A DNA stretch of 35,227 nucleotides from Streptomyces sp. 8K308 (GCF_004348315.1 NZ_SMKC01000039.1:1-35227); one strand, 5' to 3'; shown: positions 24,746 to 32,658, counted from the first letter of the stretch. Notes: generated from the letters alone by a model not told the origin. Program-made: numbers and translations.

Positions 24746-24982
24746 TCAGAGGTGCACGACGCGGAGGACGGTGATGGTGAGGATGGGGTCCGAGATGAGG
24801 TACATGACCTGGCCGCCCGAGCCGAAGTCGCGCCACCAGATGCCGTCCCGACCCTTGTGCGCGCCGTCGTACGGGTCGTCGCGTATCTCCAGCTCCATGT
24901 CGTCGAACGCGGTCCTGGCCGCGCGAGGCAGCGTGTTCCGCTGGCGCTTCGCCACGTCGACGTAGCGAATGTCGTAGATCAC
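24746..24982 (-). CDS. RelE/ParE-like toxin candidate
   Basis: The 78-residue protein opens MIYDIRYVDVAKRQRNTLP, continues with a helix RAARTAFDDMELEIRDDPYD and ends with strands GQVMYLISDPILTITVLRVV. This matches the helix-hairpin plus beta-sheet layout of RelE/ParE toxins, which cleave ribosome-bound mRNA or poison gyrase. GTG 24982 begins 3 bp after the stop of the upstream gene, so expression is coupled. Size, fold pattern and gene order (antitoxin first) support a type II toxin-antitoxin unit, but the catalytic residues of RelE are not obvious and activity is unproven. Confidence 0.65.
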   Translation of the reverse strand: MIYDIRYVDVAKRQRNTLPRAARTAFDDMELEIRDDPYDGAHKGRDGIWWRDFGSGGQVMYLISDPILTITVLRVVHL

Positions 24983-24985
24983 CCT

Positions 24986-25525
24986 CTATGGCTGCCCGTC
25001 GTCCTCCGCCAACATGCTGAGGTCACCGGCCTCGATCCGGCGGGCCAACTCCAGGTCCTGCGCCATCTGTTCGGGATTGGCGTTCCGGCAGGCGGCGGTC
25101 CACCAGTCGTGGACGACCAGCAGCAGGTGCCGGTGGTCGAACGTGCGCTCGGCGCGATCGGCCGCGCCCTCGAAGTCCAGCGCGAACCGCGCCCGGTCGT
25201 CCGACGCCAGCGCGGCGTAGACGGCCGGCCCCGTGCGGTCGACCCAGCGCGTCGGGTCCTGCTGCGACCGGTGCCGCGCGCGGCGGGTGATGGTGGCGTC
25301 CCGCTGGGAGCGGTAACGATCGGCGTCCACCGGGTCCTGGTCGCCGCCCGCGGCCTCCCACCACGTGCGAACGACCTCGGCCAGCGGCTCGACCTCGTAG
25401 GTGATCCGCGCCCCGCGCAGCGCGAAGGCGAACTCGTCCTCGAACTCCTTGCGCTGCGAGAGCGCCAGCGCCCCGGCAACCCGACCGCCGTCAAGCCCGC
25501 CCATCCGGCTGATTCCGTCACTCAC
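24986..25525 (-). CDS. DUF6247-like antitoxin candidate with two tandem internal repeats
   Basis: This 179-residue acidic protein contains the same unit twice, 86 residues apart. Unit 1 is about residues 17-65 (F28, F32, VV51-52, WW55-56, AA58-59); unit 2 is about residues 103-151 (F114, F118, VV137-138, WW141-142, AA144-145). The unit resembles actinobacterial DUF6247 proteins, which are usually about 100 residues, contain one copy, and sit next to RelE-type toxins. The toxin-like gene follows after 3 bp. I infer an antitoxin that has duplicated and fused. GTG 25525 is followed by other possible starts, such as ATG at codon 8, and no strong ribosome site is seen. Confidence 0.6.
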   Translation of the reverse strand: MSDGISRMGGLDGGRVAGALALSQRKEFEDEFAFALRGARITYEVEPLAEVVRTWWEAAGGDQDPVDADRYRSQRDATITRRARHRSQQDPTRWVDRTGPAVYAALASDDRARFALDFEGAADRAERTFDHRHLLLVVHDWWTAACRNANPEQMAQDLELARRIEAGDLSMLAEDDGQP

Positions 25526-25766
25526 CCGCGCAAGGATGTCACGAATGCCGGTCCGGTTCGTACGCTTCCGGCCCCGGCCCTCGACCGCTGGCCCGCGCGC
25601 CGCCGTTTATGCCGGAACGCGCATAGTCGGTGTCTCAACGTGACGATCGGGGCATCAACCAGCTACCGTCCTGCGGGGCGGGACCCAGAGCGTGGCGAAC
25701 CCCCTGAGACCGCGTCGCCTCGCCGGTGAGGGCGAGGGCTGGTCGAGATCCCGGAGGAGGTACTGC

Positions 25767-26281
25767 GTGAGGCCTTCCGTGTACGTGGATGGTGAGGATT
25801 GGCGCGACTGCTTCACCTCCATGAAGCGCGATGCCTGGCGGCTGGAGACGTTGCCGGTGTACACCGTGCCGCAGGAGGCGGAGAAGTTCGCGCGATTCCG
25901 AGCCGGGGGAGAGGTCGCCGGATGGACGACGTCCGCCAGTGGCGGAGCGAGGGCAAGGGCATAGGGCGCGCGCACGTGTTGCGCCGTCCGCTGTCGGACT
26001 ACCTCCGCTTCGAGTTCGAGTACTACCACCGCCATCACGTGCGTGTCGGTGAGGACATCCGCATCCTTGACCTGACGGACCGCGAGAACCCGGGTCTGCC
26101 GGATCAGGACTTCTGGATCTTCGACGACTCCAAGGTGGTCCTGATGCACTACCGTCCGGACGGCACCCAGCTCAACCGTGAGCTCTACCAGGGCGATCCC
26201 GCACCCTATGTCGCCTGGCGGGAGCTGGCGGTCTCCGAGTCGATCCCGTACGTGGAGTATGTGAGACGGTTTGACGCTTGA
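25767..26281 (+). pseudogene. DUF6879 family gene with an internal frameshift
   Basis: From GTG 25767, which follows an excellent GGAGGAGG site, the first frame gives WRDCFTSMKRDAWRLETLP, VYTVPQEAEKFARFRAG and GEVAGW. It then loses similarity and stops at 25964. The second frame, from about 25922, continues the family with MDDVRQW, RAHVLRRPLSDYLRFEFEYY, GEDIRILDLTDRENPGLP and QDFWIFDDSKVVLMHY up to 26281. The join reads GGATGGAC where GGATGGATGGAC would restore the frame as G-W-M-D, so loss of one ATGG unit by slippage explains it. DUF6879 proteins are companions of XRE regulators in actinobacteria. The remnant XRE gene overlaps its end. Confidence 0.8.
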
Positions 26282-26450
26282 CCCCGAGCGGCGAGGCGAT
26301 CCCAAGCGGGAACTGGCCGAGACGCTCAAGGAGTTGCGCCTGCGGGCCGGCCTCACCGGAGACCGGCTCGCACGGCGCTATCCGAACCTTCTGCCGACGT
26401 TCGGATCCTCCGCCCCCGGTCCCGCAGTCCTCAATGAGGTTTTTTATTGA
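26271..26450 (+). pseudogene. Truncated XRE-family helix-turn-helix regulator
   Basis: A TTG at 26271, overlapping the DUF6879 end, opens TLDPERRGDPKRELAETLK then ELRLRAGLTGDRLARR. This is the first half of an XRE regulator of the type that partners DUF397/DUF6879 proteins. Right after LARR, where the recognition helix should begin, similarity stops and about 23 unrelated codons lead to TGA in an AT-rich stretch. The intact protein would be about 270-290 residues. Insertion or deletion destroyed it at about 26385. Confidence 0.7.
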
Positions 26451-26618
26451 GCGAGTTCGGTTGTGTCGAAGTGGGTGAGACCGAGGCAGGCGCGGGTGAT
26501 GTCGCCCATTCGCCTGGGTGACCTGGTGCAACGGAGAACGATTCCGTGGTTCTCGCTGCTCGATGAGGGGGAGATCCGGTTGGTCTGGCCGGCCGATGGC
26601 GATGGCGTGGCCGCTGAT
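26425..26618. other. AT-richer scar with no supportable gene
   Basis: CCTCAATGAGGTTTTTTATTGAG (spread over 26427-26451) is unusually AT-rich for this genome and contains a small palindrome followed by six T. On the minus strand, codons before it read GDITRACLGLTHFDTTELAQ and then TAA, which resembles the end of a transposase or similar gene, though the codons further upstream do not look like protein. On the plus strand a 44-codon frame (26499-26633) is open. I cannot support either as a gene. The scar probably marks the event that truncated the XRE gene. Confidence 0.4.
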
Positions 26619-26864
26619 CTACCCAACCTCTGACGGCGACGACGTGGAGCACGTCCGCGGGGCGGGCGGCCGTACGCGCGACGGGCGGCGGCGCGTCGTC
26701 GAACCCTCGCCGTCAGGCGGGAGCTTGTCGGGCAGGGGGCGGGCCTGGTCGCGGCGCAGCAGGGCGCGAGCCGCCGCCACCTCGTCTCGGGACAGCGATG
26801 CGTTGTCCGTCTCGAAGTCGGCGGCGATCTCCCGCAACGTGTCCATGGCGACCCGCTGCTCCAT
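26619..26864 (-). CDS. Small hypothetical protein downstream of DinB
   Basis: The 81-residue frame begins MEQRVAMDTLREIAADFETDN and continues SLSRDEVAAARALLRRDQAR, a plausible helical N-terminal half. The last 30 residues are low-complexity (Arg/Pro/Ser) and may be out-of-register sequence created at the nearby scar. ATG 26864 lies 2 bp after the DinB stop, so it is in the DinB operon. I do not recognise a family. Confidence 0.5.
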   Translation of the reverse strand: MEQRVAMDTLREIAADFETDNASLSRDEVAAARALLRRDQARPLPDKLPPDGEGSTTRRRPSRVRPPAPRTCSTSSPSEVG

Positions 26865-26866
26865 CG

Positions 26867-27418
26867 TTACTGCCCGACCCGGCCGTCGATGAGTTCGCGG
26901 AGGAGGTCGGCGTGGCCGTTGTGGCGGGCGTACTCCTCGATCATGTGGACCAGGACCTCGCGGAGGGAGACCGGGCCCTGGGCCGTCCGGCCGGTCACGT
27001 CCAGGGTCGGGGCCTCGGCGACGAAGCGGTCGGCGAAAGCGCACTCGGTGCGCCAGTTGCGCCAGGCCTCGTCGACCAGCGCCTGGTCGGGGGCCGCGCC
27101 GTCCCAGTCGGCGTCCGGTTCCGCGGTGGAGATGTAGTAGGCGACGTCCGGCAGCCCGGACATGCGGACGCGGAACCAGCGGCGTTCGACCTCTGCCAGG
27201 TGCCGCACCAGGCCGAGCAGCGACATGGTGGACGGCGGCACCGAGCGGCGAGCCAGCTGCTCCGGGCCGAGGTCCGCGCACTTCAACTCCAGCGTGAGCC
27301 GCTGGTAGCGCAGGTACTCCACGAGCGTGGCGCGCTCGTCGCCCAGCGTCGGGCCGCCTTCGCGGGGGTCCTCCTCCGGTGGGAGGAACAGGTCCGCGCG
27401 CTTCTTCGTCTGTGCCAT
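26867..27418 (-). CDS. DinB-family (DUF664) protein
   Basis: The 183-residue protein has the DinB four-helix-bundle pattern: LVEYLRYQRLTLELKCADLG, a SMLGLVRHLAEVERRWFRV helix with the first histidine, and the closing VSLREVLVHMIEEYARHNGHADLL with two more histidines. These three residues normally form the metal site of DinB/YfiT-type thiol transferases. In actinobacteria many members use mycothiol as a cosubstrate (MST fold); the substrate is unknown. ATG 27418 is clear. The next gene follows after 2 bp. Expression is probably from a promoter in the 164-bp gap to the lyase gene. Confidence 0.88.
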   Translation of the reverse strand: MAQTKKRADLFLPPEEDPREGGPTLGDERATLVEYLRYQRLTLELKCADLGPEQLARRSVPPSTMSLLGLVRHLAEVERRWFRVRMSGLPDVAYYISTAEPDADWDGAAPDQALVDEAWRNWRTECAFADRFVAEAPTLDVTGRTAQGPVSLREVLVHMIEEYARHNGHADLLRELIDGRVGQ

Positions 27419-27538
27419 GCGCACAGGATCCACGCTCCGCCGGGGGGAAGGCCACGCGTTTTTCGGCGGCGGACGGGGCCGCAGGACCATGACGTGCCAT
27501 TCGTCCAGGTCACTGGCCACCGCCAGGGCGGCCCGGAC

Positions 27539-27570
27539 GGCGGTGGTGGGCGGCACCGCCCACCACCGCC
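27539..27570 (-). terminator. Hairpin terminator of the beta-helix/lyase operon
   Basis: GGCGGTGGTGGGCGG (27539-27553) and its exact complement (27556-27570) are separated by two bases, giving an extended hairpin with a small loop. It lies 12 bp past the lyase stop on the minus strand. Confidence 0.8.
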
Positions 27571-27582
27571 GCCGCCGCGGCC

Positions 27583-30500
27583 TCACACGACGCTCACCTC
27601 CTCGAAGACGGCGGTCGTCAGCCGCGAAGGGTCGCGGGAGCACACGACGAGGCCCGCGTAGTACGGGGCATCGCCGAAGGCCGGGACGGAACCCTCCGCG
27701 AGCGGCGTCCAGCTGGTGCCGTCGGCGGACACGGCGGCGGTGAACGTGGTGCCGGCGCGGGTCAGGCGCAGCCACGGGGGAAGGGCCGGGGCGGTGGCGG
27801 TGCCGGTGAACGTGCTGGCGCCTGCCACCCTCGTGCGCAGCATGAGCCGTGGGGTCGTCCCGCCGCTGAGGATCGCGCCAGCGGCCAGGTCGAACGGCGA
27901 GAGCGACTTCGCCATCAGCAGGCCGACGCGATCGGCGGTCACGGCGCCGGAGCGGGAGACCAGGCGGGCGGTGAGGGTGGCGTCGCCGCTGAGCAGCCGC
28001 CGGGCGAAGTGGCCGGTCATGCCCTGGTTGTTGACGGAGAGGTCGGTCCCCGCGCCGCGCACGGTGAAGCGGCCGGCAGCGGCGTCGTGGGTGGTGTTGC
28101 CCGGGGTGCGGAGCGCCACCACGCCGTAGGTGCCGAACTGGCGTTCGTCCACGACCAGGTCGCCGAGGTCCCCGGAGGTCCAGGGCGAGGGCGGCGGCGT
28201 GCCGATGGTGAGGGCGAGGCTGCCGGTGACCGAGCCGCCGGCGTTGGACGCGGCGACGGAGACGGTGAACTCGCCGGCCTGGTCGGGAACTCCGGAGATC
28301 AGCCCGGTGCTCCGGTCGAGACGCAGCCCCTCGGGCAGTCCCTCGGCGGAGAACCGTCGCGGGTGGTGGCTGGCCTGGAGGAGGTGGTGGAAGGGCACGC
28401 CCAGGGTGGCGTAGGCGGCGCCTGGGCCGGTGAGCTCCGGGGCGTGCGGGGTGGGCATGGCCGCGCTGGCCGTGGCCGAACGCGGTCCCGCGCCGGCGAC
28501 GTTGGTCTTGGCGACGGCGTAGTGGTGGGTGCGGCCCGGCGTGCCGGTGGGGTCGGTGTGGCGGGTGAGGGTGCCGAAGCCGACCGGGCCGACGCCGGTG
28601 GCGATCTCCCGGCCGTCGCGCAGCACGGTGTAGCGGGCGGACGGGTCGGGGTCGCGCCAGCTGAGCTCGACGGCGTCGGGCCCGGTCCTGGCGGTCAAGC
28701 CGGTGGCGATCGTGACGGGGCGTGGCACGGACCAGCCCGTACGGCCTGGCGTGGTGAGGCGGACGTTGTCGAACGCCGCCGTGCCGGTCTCGGCGTAGGA
28801 GGCGTCGACGCCGAGGCAGGAGGAGAGGACGAGACCGGCGCGGAGGGTGCCGCCCAGGGCGGGCAGGTGCGTGGTGCCGACCTCGGTCCAGATGGCGCCG
28901 TCGGGCGAGATGGACCCGGTGAAACGGTTACCGCGCCGCTCAAGACGCACCCAGTACGGCATCCGCATCCGGTAGCCGTCCCCCGCCCCCTCCACGTAGG
29001 GGGCGGCGAGCGGGGTCGCGGAGTCGGGGAGGCTGCCCAGCTCGGAGAGCGGGAAGGCGGCGGCCGAGGTGATCGCCGTGAGCTGGGTGGGCGGCACGGG
29101 GGTGCTGCCGGTGCCGGAGGTGGGGCCGCCCGGCTCGGCGCGGGTGGTCCACACGCCGCTGAAGGTGTGCAGCGGCAGCCCCTGGATCAGCATCGCGGCC
29201 TGCGCGGCACCCGCGTCGAGGGAGGCGCGCATCGCCAGGCCGACCTTGGAGTACTGCGAGCTGAGCGGCCACACGACGCGGGCGACCAGGACGCCGTCGC
29301 CGGCGAGTGGGAGGTGGACGAAGTGCGCCGCGTCTGCGGTGCCGCCGATGTCGGCGCCGCCCGCCTCGATGGTGAAGCGCTCGCCGTCGAAGGCGGTGGT
29401 GCCTGGCCGGCGGACCTCGCCCACGTCGGTGGCGACCCAGGAGCCCGGCAGCCCCGCGGCGGCGGCGATGACCGGGGAGTCGGGGCCGGTGCCGGAGGCG
29501 TTGCTGGCGCTGGCCGAGTAGTAGTAGGTGCGGCCCGCGCGGGCGGTCGTGTCGGTGTACGTGGGCTCGGCGATGGCGTCGGCGAGGGTTTCGTACGGTC
29601 CCGCGGGGGCGGTGGCGCGGTGCAGCGCGTAGCTGTCGGCGCCGACGGCCGGGAGCCAGGAGACGGTGATCGCCCGGCCCCCGGCCGGGGCGGCGTGGAG
29701 CCCGGCGGGGGCCGCGGGCGGTGCGGTCACCGGCACGGGCCCGGCACCGGCGTAGGTGAGGGTGCCGAAGGACGGTAGGTCGTCGTTGGAGCCCTCCACC
29801 CGGCTCGCGACCACCCGCGCCAGGTGGGGCGCGGGCAGGCCGCGAACGCCGGCGTAGTGGGCGTGGAGCATCTCGTAGATGGGCGGGAGATTGCCCCGGA
29901 CCCGGTCGGAGACGGTCTGCTTGATGTACTTGCCGGTCCGGTCGAGGTCGGGCGTGAACGGCACGTCGTCGCCGAGGTTGTAGCGGGCGGCGTACTCGGC
30001 GTTGGCCAGGATGCGGTCGTCGGCGAAGCCGTAGAGGTCCACGCCCTGGTTCCAGGCGACCTGGGCGGCGTCGGCGAGGAGGCCCACGGCGAGCTGCTCG
30101 TGGCCCTGGTCGCGTCCTGACTCCTGCCCCTGGCCCGCGTCGGTGACGATGCGGCCGTGCACGCTGCCGTTTCCGGCGCCGGCGGCGGCGAAGCGCAGCG
30201 CGTCCTCGAAGAGGGTGCGGTCCTCGCAGAAGACGCCGATGGCGAGGATGGTCTGGACGGCGGTGAGGTCCCAGTTGCCGTTGGCGTAGAGCATGTAGCC
30301 CGAGACGGCCGGGTACCACACGCGCAGGAATGACTCCTCGCAGCGGGCGATGTCCGCCGCCGCCCAGCCGTCGTAGCCGCTGTGGCGCAGCAACTCGGCG
30401 GCGTTGACGAACTTGAAACCCTGGAGCCCGGCGCCGAGCGGGCCGTCGGCCCCGGTGACGGCGGTGAGCGAGGCCGACCAGGCGTCGAGAATGTCGCGTG

Positions 30501-30888
30501 CCTTGTCGGCGTGGGCGCGCTCGCCGGTGACGCACCACATGAGGGCGTTCTGGTAGGCGGCGGCAGAGTCGGCGACCGCCTGGGACATGAAGTTGGTGGG
30601 CCCGCGGCCCCAGGAGGTGATCTGGCCGGTGTTGGCCACGGCGTAGCCGGCCTGGGAGCGCGGGTGCGCGGCCAGCGCCTGGAAGCCCGCGTACTGCGGC
30701 GACGCCTTGGCGGCGACGGCCTCGCGCATGCGGGCGAGGTCGGCGGCGGTGTGCAGCAGGCCGGGGTGGACGAAGCCGGCGGGTGCCGTGCCGGCGCGCG
30801 CCGGGGCGGGCAGGGCGAGGCCGGCGCCCGCCGCCAGCAGCAGGGAGGAGGCGGTCAGGAAGCTCCGCCGGGTGGGGTGCGCGGTCAC
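27583..30888 (-). CDS. Tat-exported multi-domain alginate-lyase-fold polysaccharide lyase
   Basis: The 1101-residue secreted protein begins with a Tat-type signal (Arg7-Arg8 in RRSFL, hydrophobic LLLAAGAGLALPAPARA). Domains are: alginate_lyase-type (alpha/alpha) barrel, about residues 40-365, with WGRGPTNFMSQAVADSAAAY, MLYANGNWDLTAVQTILAIG and GRDQGHEQLAVGLLADAAQ; fibronectin III, about 388-473; a DUF1349/laminin-G-like sandwich, about 473-714; second fibronectin III, about 729-813; putative-Ig, about 813-897; second sandwich, about 898-1101. Alginate_lyase-fold enzymes split uronate polymers (alginate, polyglucuronate) by beta-elimination; the real substrate is not predictable. GTG 30888 overlaps the stop of the upstream beta-helix gene (GTGA), so the two are coupled. 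Confidence 0.82.
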   Translation of the reverse strand: MTAHPTRRSFLTASSLLLAAGAGLALPAPARAGTAPAGFVHPGLLHTAADLARMREAVAAKASPQYAGFQALAAHPRSQAGYAVANTGQITSWGRGPTNFMSQAVADSAAAYQNALMWCVTGERAHADKARDILDAWSASLTAVTGADGPLGAGLQGFKFVNAAELLRHSGYDGWAAADIARCEESFLRVWYPAVSGYMLYANGNWDLTAVQTILAIGVFCEDRTLFEDALRFAAAGAGNGSVHGRIVTDAGQGQESGRDQGHEQLAVGLLADAAQVAWNQGVDLYGFADDRILANAEYAARYNLGDDVPFTPDLDRTGKYIKQTVSDRVRGNLPPIYEMLHAHYAGVRGLPAPHLARVVASRVEGSNDDLPSFGTLTYAGAGPVPVTAPPAAPAGLHAAPAGGRAITVSWLPAVGADSYALHRATAPAGPYETLADAIAEPTYTDTTARAGRTYYYSASASNASGTGPDSPVIAAAAGLPGSWVATDVGEVRRPGTTAFDGERFTIEAGGADIGGTADAAHFVHLPLAGDGVLVARVVWPLSSQYSKVGLAMRASLDAGAAQAAMLIQGLPLHTFSGVWTTRAEPGGPTSGTGSTPVPPTQLTAITSAAAFPLSELGSLPDSATPLAAPYVEGAGDGYRMRMPYWVRLERRGNRFTGSISPDGAIWTEVGTTHLPALGGTLRAGLVLSSCLGVDASYAETGTAAFDNVRLTTPGRTGWSVPRPVTIATGLTARTGPDAVELSWRDPDPSARYTVLRDGREIATGVGPVGFGTLTRHTDPTGTPGRTHHYAVAKTNVAGAGPRSATASAAMPTPHAPELTGPGAAYATLGVPFHHLLQASHHPRRFSAEGLPEGLRLDRSTGLISGVPDQAGEFTVSVAASNAGGSVTGSLALTIGTPPPSPWTSGDLGDLVVDERQFGTYGVVALRTPGNTTHDAAAGRFTVRGAGTDLSVNNQGMTGHFARRLLSGDATLTARLVSRSGAVTADRVGLLMAKSLSPFDLAAGAILSGGTTPRLMLRTRVAGASTFTGTATAPALPPWLRLTRAGTTFTAAVSADGTSWTPLAEGSVPAFGDAPYYAGLVVCSRDPSRLTTAVFEEVSVV

Positions 30889-32432
30889 TGGGCCGCCGCC
30901 TCGGCGGTGGTGAGGAAGCGGATGTTCTGGACGTGTTCGTTGACGAACATGGGCACGCCGTCCGAGGCCAGGTACCACCTCGGCTTGCCGGTGCTGTCGG
31001 CGATCACCCTGCCGTTGACGCGGAGGTTCTCGAAGGTGACGTCCCTGATGACGTGGTCCCCGTCGAGGCCGGCGATCAGCGAGAGGTCGGCGTTCGTGCC
31101 CTGGTAGCTGAGATCCTTGATGTAGACGTTCTCTATGCCGCGTCCTGGCGCGGTGTTCCACTTCGGGTTGTTGGTGATCCGCATGTGGACGAGCTGGCCC
31201 TGCCGGAAGTTCTCCACGCGGATGTCGTCGAACCTGACGTCCCGGACGAGGTTGCCGTCGCCGACCATGAAGGCGATGGCGCCCTGGTAGAGCACCTGGG
31301 GTTCGCGGTGGTCGAGGATGTCGATGTTCTCGTAGCGCAGGTTCTCCAGCACCTCGGGGGCGTTGGGGTCGGGGTTGCCGTGCACGCCGATGTTGATCGG
31401 GTGGGCGACGTCGGCCCAGAGCGTGCAGTTCCTGACGGTGATGTTGCGGGTGTCGCCGTAGAAGTCCCAGCGGTGGGTGTAGAGGGCGACGCAGTCGTCC
31501 GAGGTGCGCAGGAAGCAGCCGTCGATGGTGACGTTCTCCGAGCAGTAGAGCTGGATGCCGTCGCCCCAGCCCTGGTGGCTGAAGGCGCGCAGGTTCCTGA
31601 TGGTGAGGTTCCGGGACTCGGCGACCCTGACGTTCTCGTACCGGGGGTTGAGGACCGTGACGCCGTCGATGGTGACGTTCTCACAGTCGCGGACGAAGAT
31701 CGCGCCGCCTGGCGCGTTGTAGAGCACGCCGCGGCCGGTCAGCCGGGCGTTCTCCACCCCCTCGAAGACCACGGCGGAGGTGAGGACGGCGCCGGCGGCC
31801 AGGTGGACGGTGGTGCCGCTCGGCACCCGCAGCGTGCGGTCGGGGTGGGTGTGCAGGCCGGGGCCGAAGTACATGACCCCGCGGTCGCCCTCGGCCGGCG
31901 GGTCCTGCTCGATCGGGTTGGCCAGCAGGTGCAGGCAGTCGAAGACCTTGTCGTCGACCTGCACGACGAGGTTGCGGGGCCGGTCCAGGGTGAAGCGCGC
32001 GGTGCCGCCGAGCACCTCGGGCGTGATGCCGTACGAGTCCGGGCGGACGCGAACGGTCTCGCCGCCGCCCCGGTTGTAGGTGACCTCGACCTCGACGGTG
32101 CCGGAGAAGTCGAAGGCGGCCATCGAGGAGTTCTGCGCCTGGTTGCCGCCGGTGACGGGGTTGATGAGGGCGAGCCTGACCAGGTGGACGCCGAGCGTCT
32201 GCCAGGTGCCGCCGACGGGGCGCACCTTGACGGTGAAGGCGTTGTTGGTGGGCACGCTCGGAAGAGGCGGGTGGACGATCACTCTGTCCTCGACGGTGTC
32301 GGACTCCGCCGCGGTCGGTGCCGCGGACGGCGCGGCGGCCTGCGCGGTGCCCGCGAAGCCGGTGACGTAGCCGGCGACGGCGGTCGCGCCCACGGCCTGG
32401 AGTGCGGTGCGGCGGGAGGGCGAGGTGTTCAT
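30885..32432 (-). CDS. Tat-exported right-handed beta-helix glycosidase-like protein
   Basis: The 515-residue secreted protein has a Tat signal (SRRTALQAVGATAVAGYVTG, cleavage near AQAAAPS). A beta-sandwich N-domain follows, about residues 50-190, with FDFSGTVEVEVTYNRG, VRPDSYGITPEVLGG and LHLLANPIE, which resembles the N-domain of GH49/GH28-like enzymes. Then comes a parallel beta-helix of short coils (CENVTIDGVTVLNPRYENV, RNLTIRNLRAFSHQGWGDG, ENVTIDGCFLRTSDDCVALY). The DG and SDDC aspartates occupy positions typical of GH28 polygalacturonase catalysis. It probably hydrolyses the same polymer as the coupled lyase. ATG 32432 follows AAGGGATG. It is the first gene of the operon, behind a promoter with a LacI-type operator. 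Confidence 0.82.
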   Translation of the reverse strand: MNTSPSRRTALQAVGATAVAGYVTGFAGTAQAAAPSAAPTAAESDTVEDRVIVHPPLPSVPTNNAFTVKVRPVGGTWQTLGVHLVRLALINPVTGGNQAQNSSMAAFDFSGTVEVEVTYNRGGGETVRVRPDSYGITPEVLGGTARFTLDRPRNLVVQVDDKVFDCLHLLANPIEQDPPAEGDRGVMYFGPGLHTHPDRTLRVPSGTTVHLAAGAVLTSAVVFEGVENARLTGRGVLYNAPGGAIFVRDCENVTIDGVTVLNPRYENVRVAESRNLTIRNLRAFSHQGWGDGIQLYCSENVTIDGCFLRTSDDCVALYTHRWDFYGDTRNITVRNCTLWADVAHPINIGVHGNPDPNAPEVLENLRYENIDILDHREPQVLYQGAIAFMVGDGNLVRDVRFDDIRVENFRQGQLVHMRITNNPKWNTAPGRGIENVYIKDLSYQGTNADLSLIAGLDGDHVIRDVTFENLRVNGRVIADSTGKPRWYLASDGVPMFVNEHVQNIRFLTTAEAAAQ

Positions 32433-32453
32433 GAGGCATCCCTTAGAAAACGA

Positions 32454-32483
32454 AATCTAGTAACCGGTTACTCGATGCTCGAA
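32454..32483 (-). promoter_or_regulatory. Predicted promoter with perfect LacI-type operator for the lyase operon
   Basis: On the minus strand TTCGAG (32483-32478) and TAGATT (32459-32454) are spaced by 18 bases. The perfect 14-bp palindrome AGTAACCGGTTACT (32459-32472) fills the spacer; its central CG and AACCGGTT core are typical of LacI-family operators. Repression by steric block is expected. Confidence 0.65.
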
Positions 32484-32639
32484 CGGGAGCGAAGCCAGGT
32501 CGGGGGGCGGGCGGGATCCGAACCCGCGAGCGGCCAGAGCTTCGACTCACGGCGGGGCCGTGTCAAGGCTCCTGACGGACATTCGAAACTTATCGGCGAC
32601 TCGGGACCATGGCGACGACCGTCGGCGGGACGGTGCGGA

Positions 32640-32658
32640 GGCCCAGGAGACCTGGGCC
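32640..32658 (-). terminator. Hairpin after AIM24
   Basis: GGCCCAGG and its exact complement CCTGGGCC enclose AGA, 32 bp beyond the AIM24 stop on the minus strand. Confidence 0.6.

Noticed and set aside
26499..26633. 44-codon plus-strand frame in the scar region
   Set aside because: The peptide looks somewhat protein-like, but third-position GC is clearly lower than in the neighbouring genes, there is no ribosome site, and it overlaps the DinB-operon gene; too weak to call.
32508..32530. tRNA T-arm-like sequence on the minus strand (GCGGG, TTCGGAT, CCCGC)
   Set aside because: The invariant A58 of the T-loop is G, no anticodon arm or matching 5' acceptor strand is found upstream, and the stem is only 5 bp. 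It is a chance hairpin, although a tRNA-end attachment-site relic was considered.
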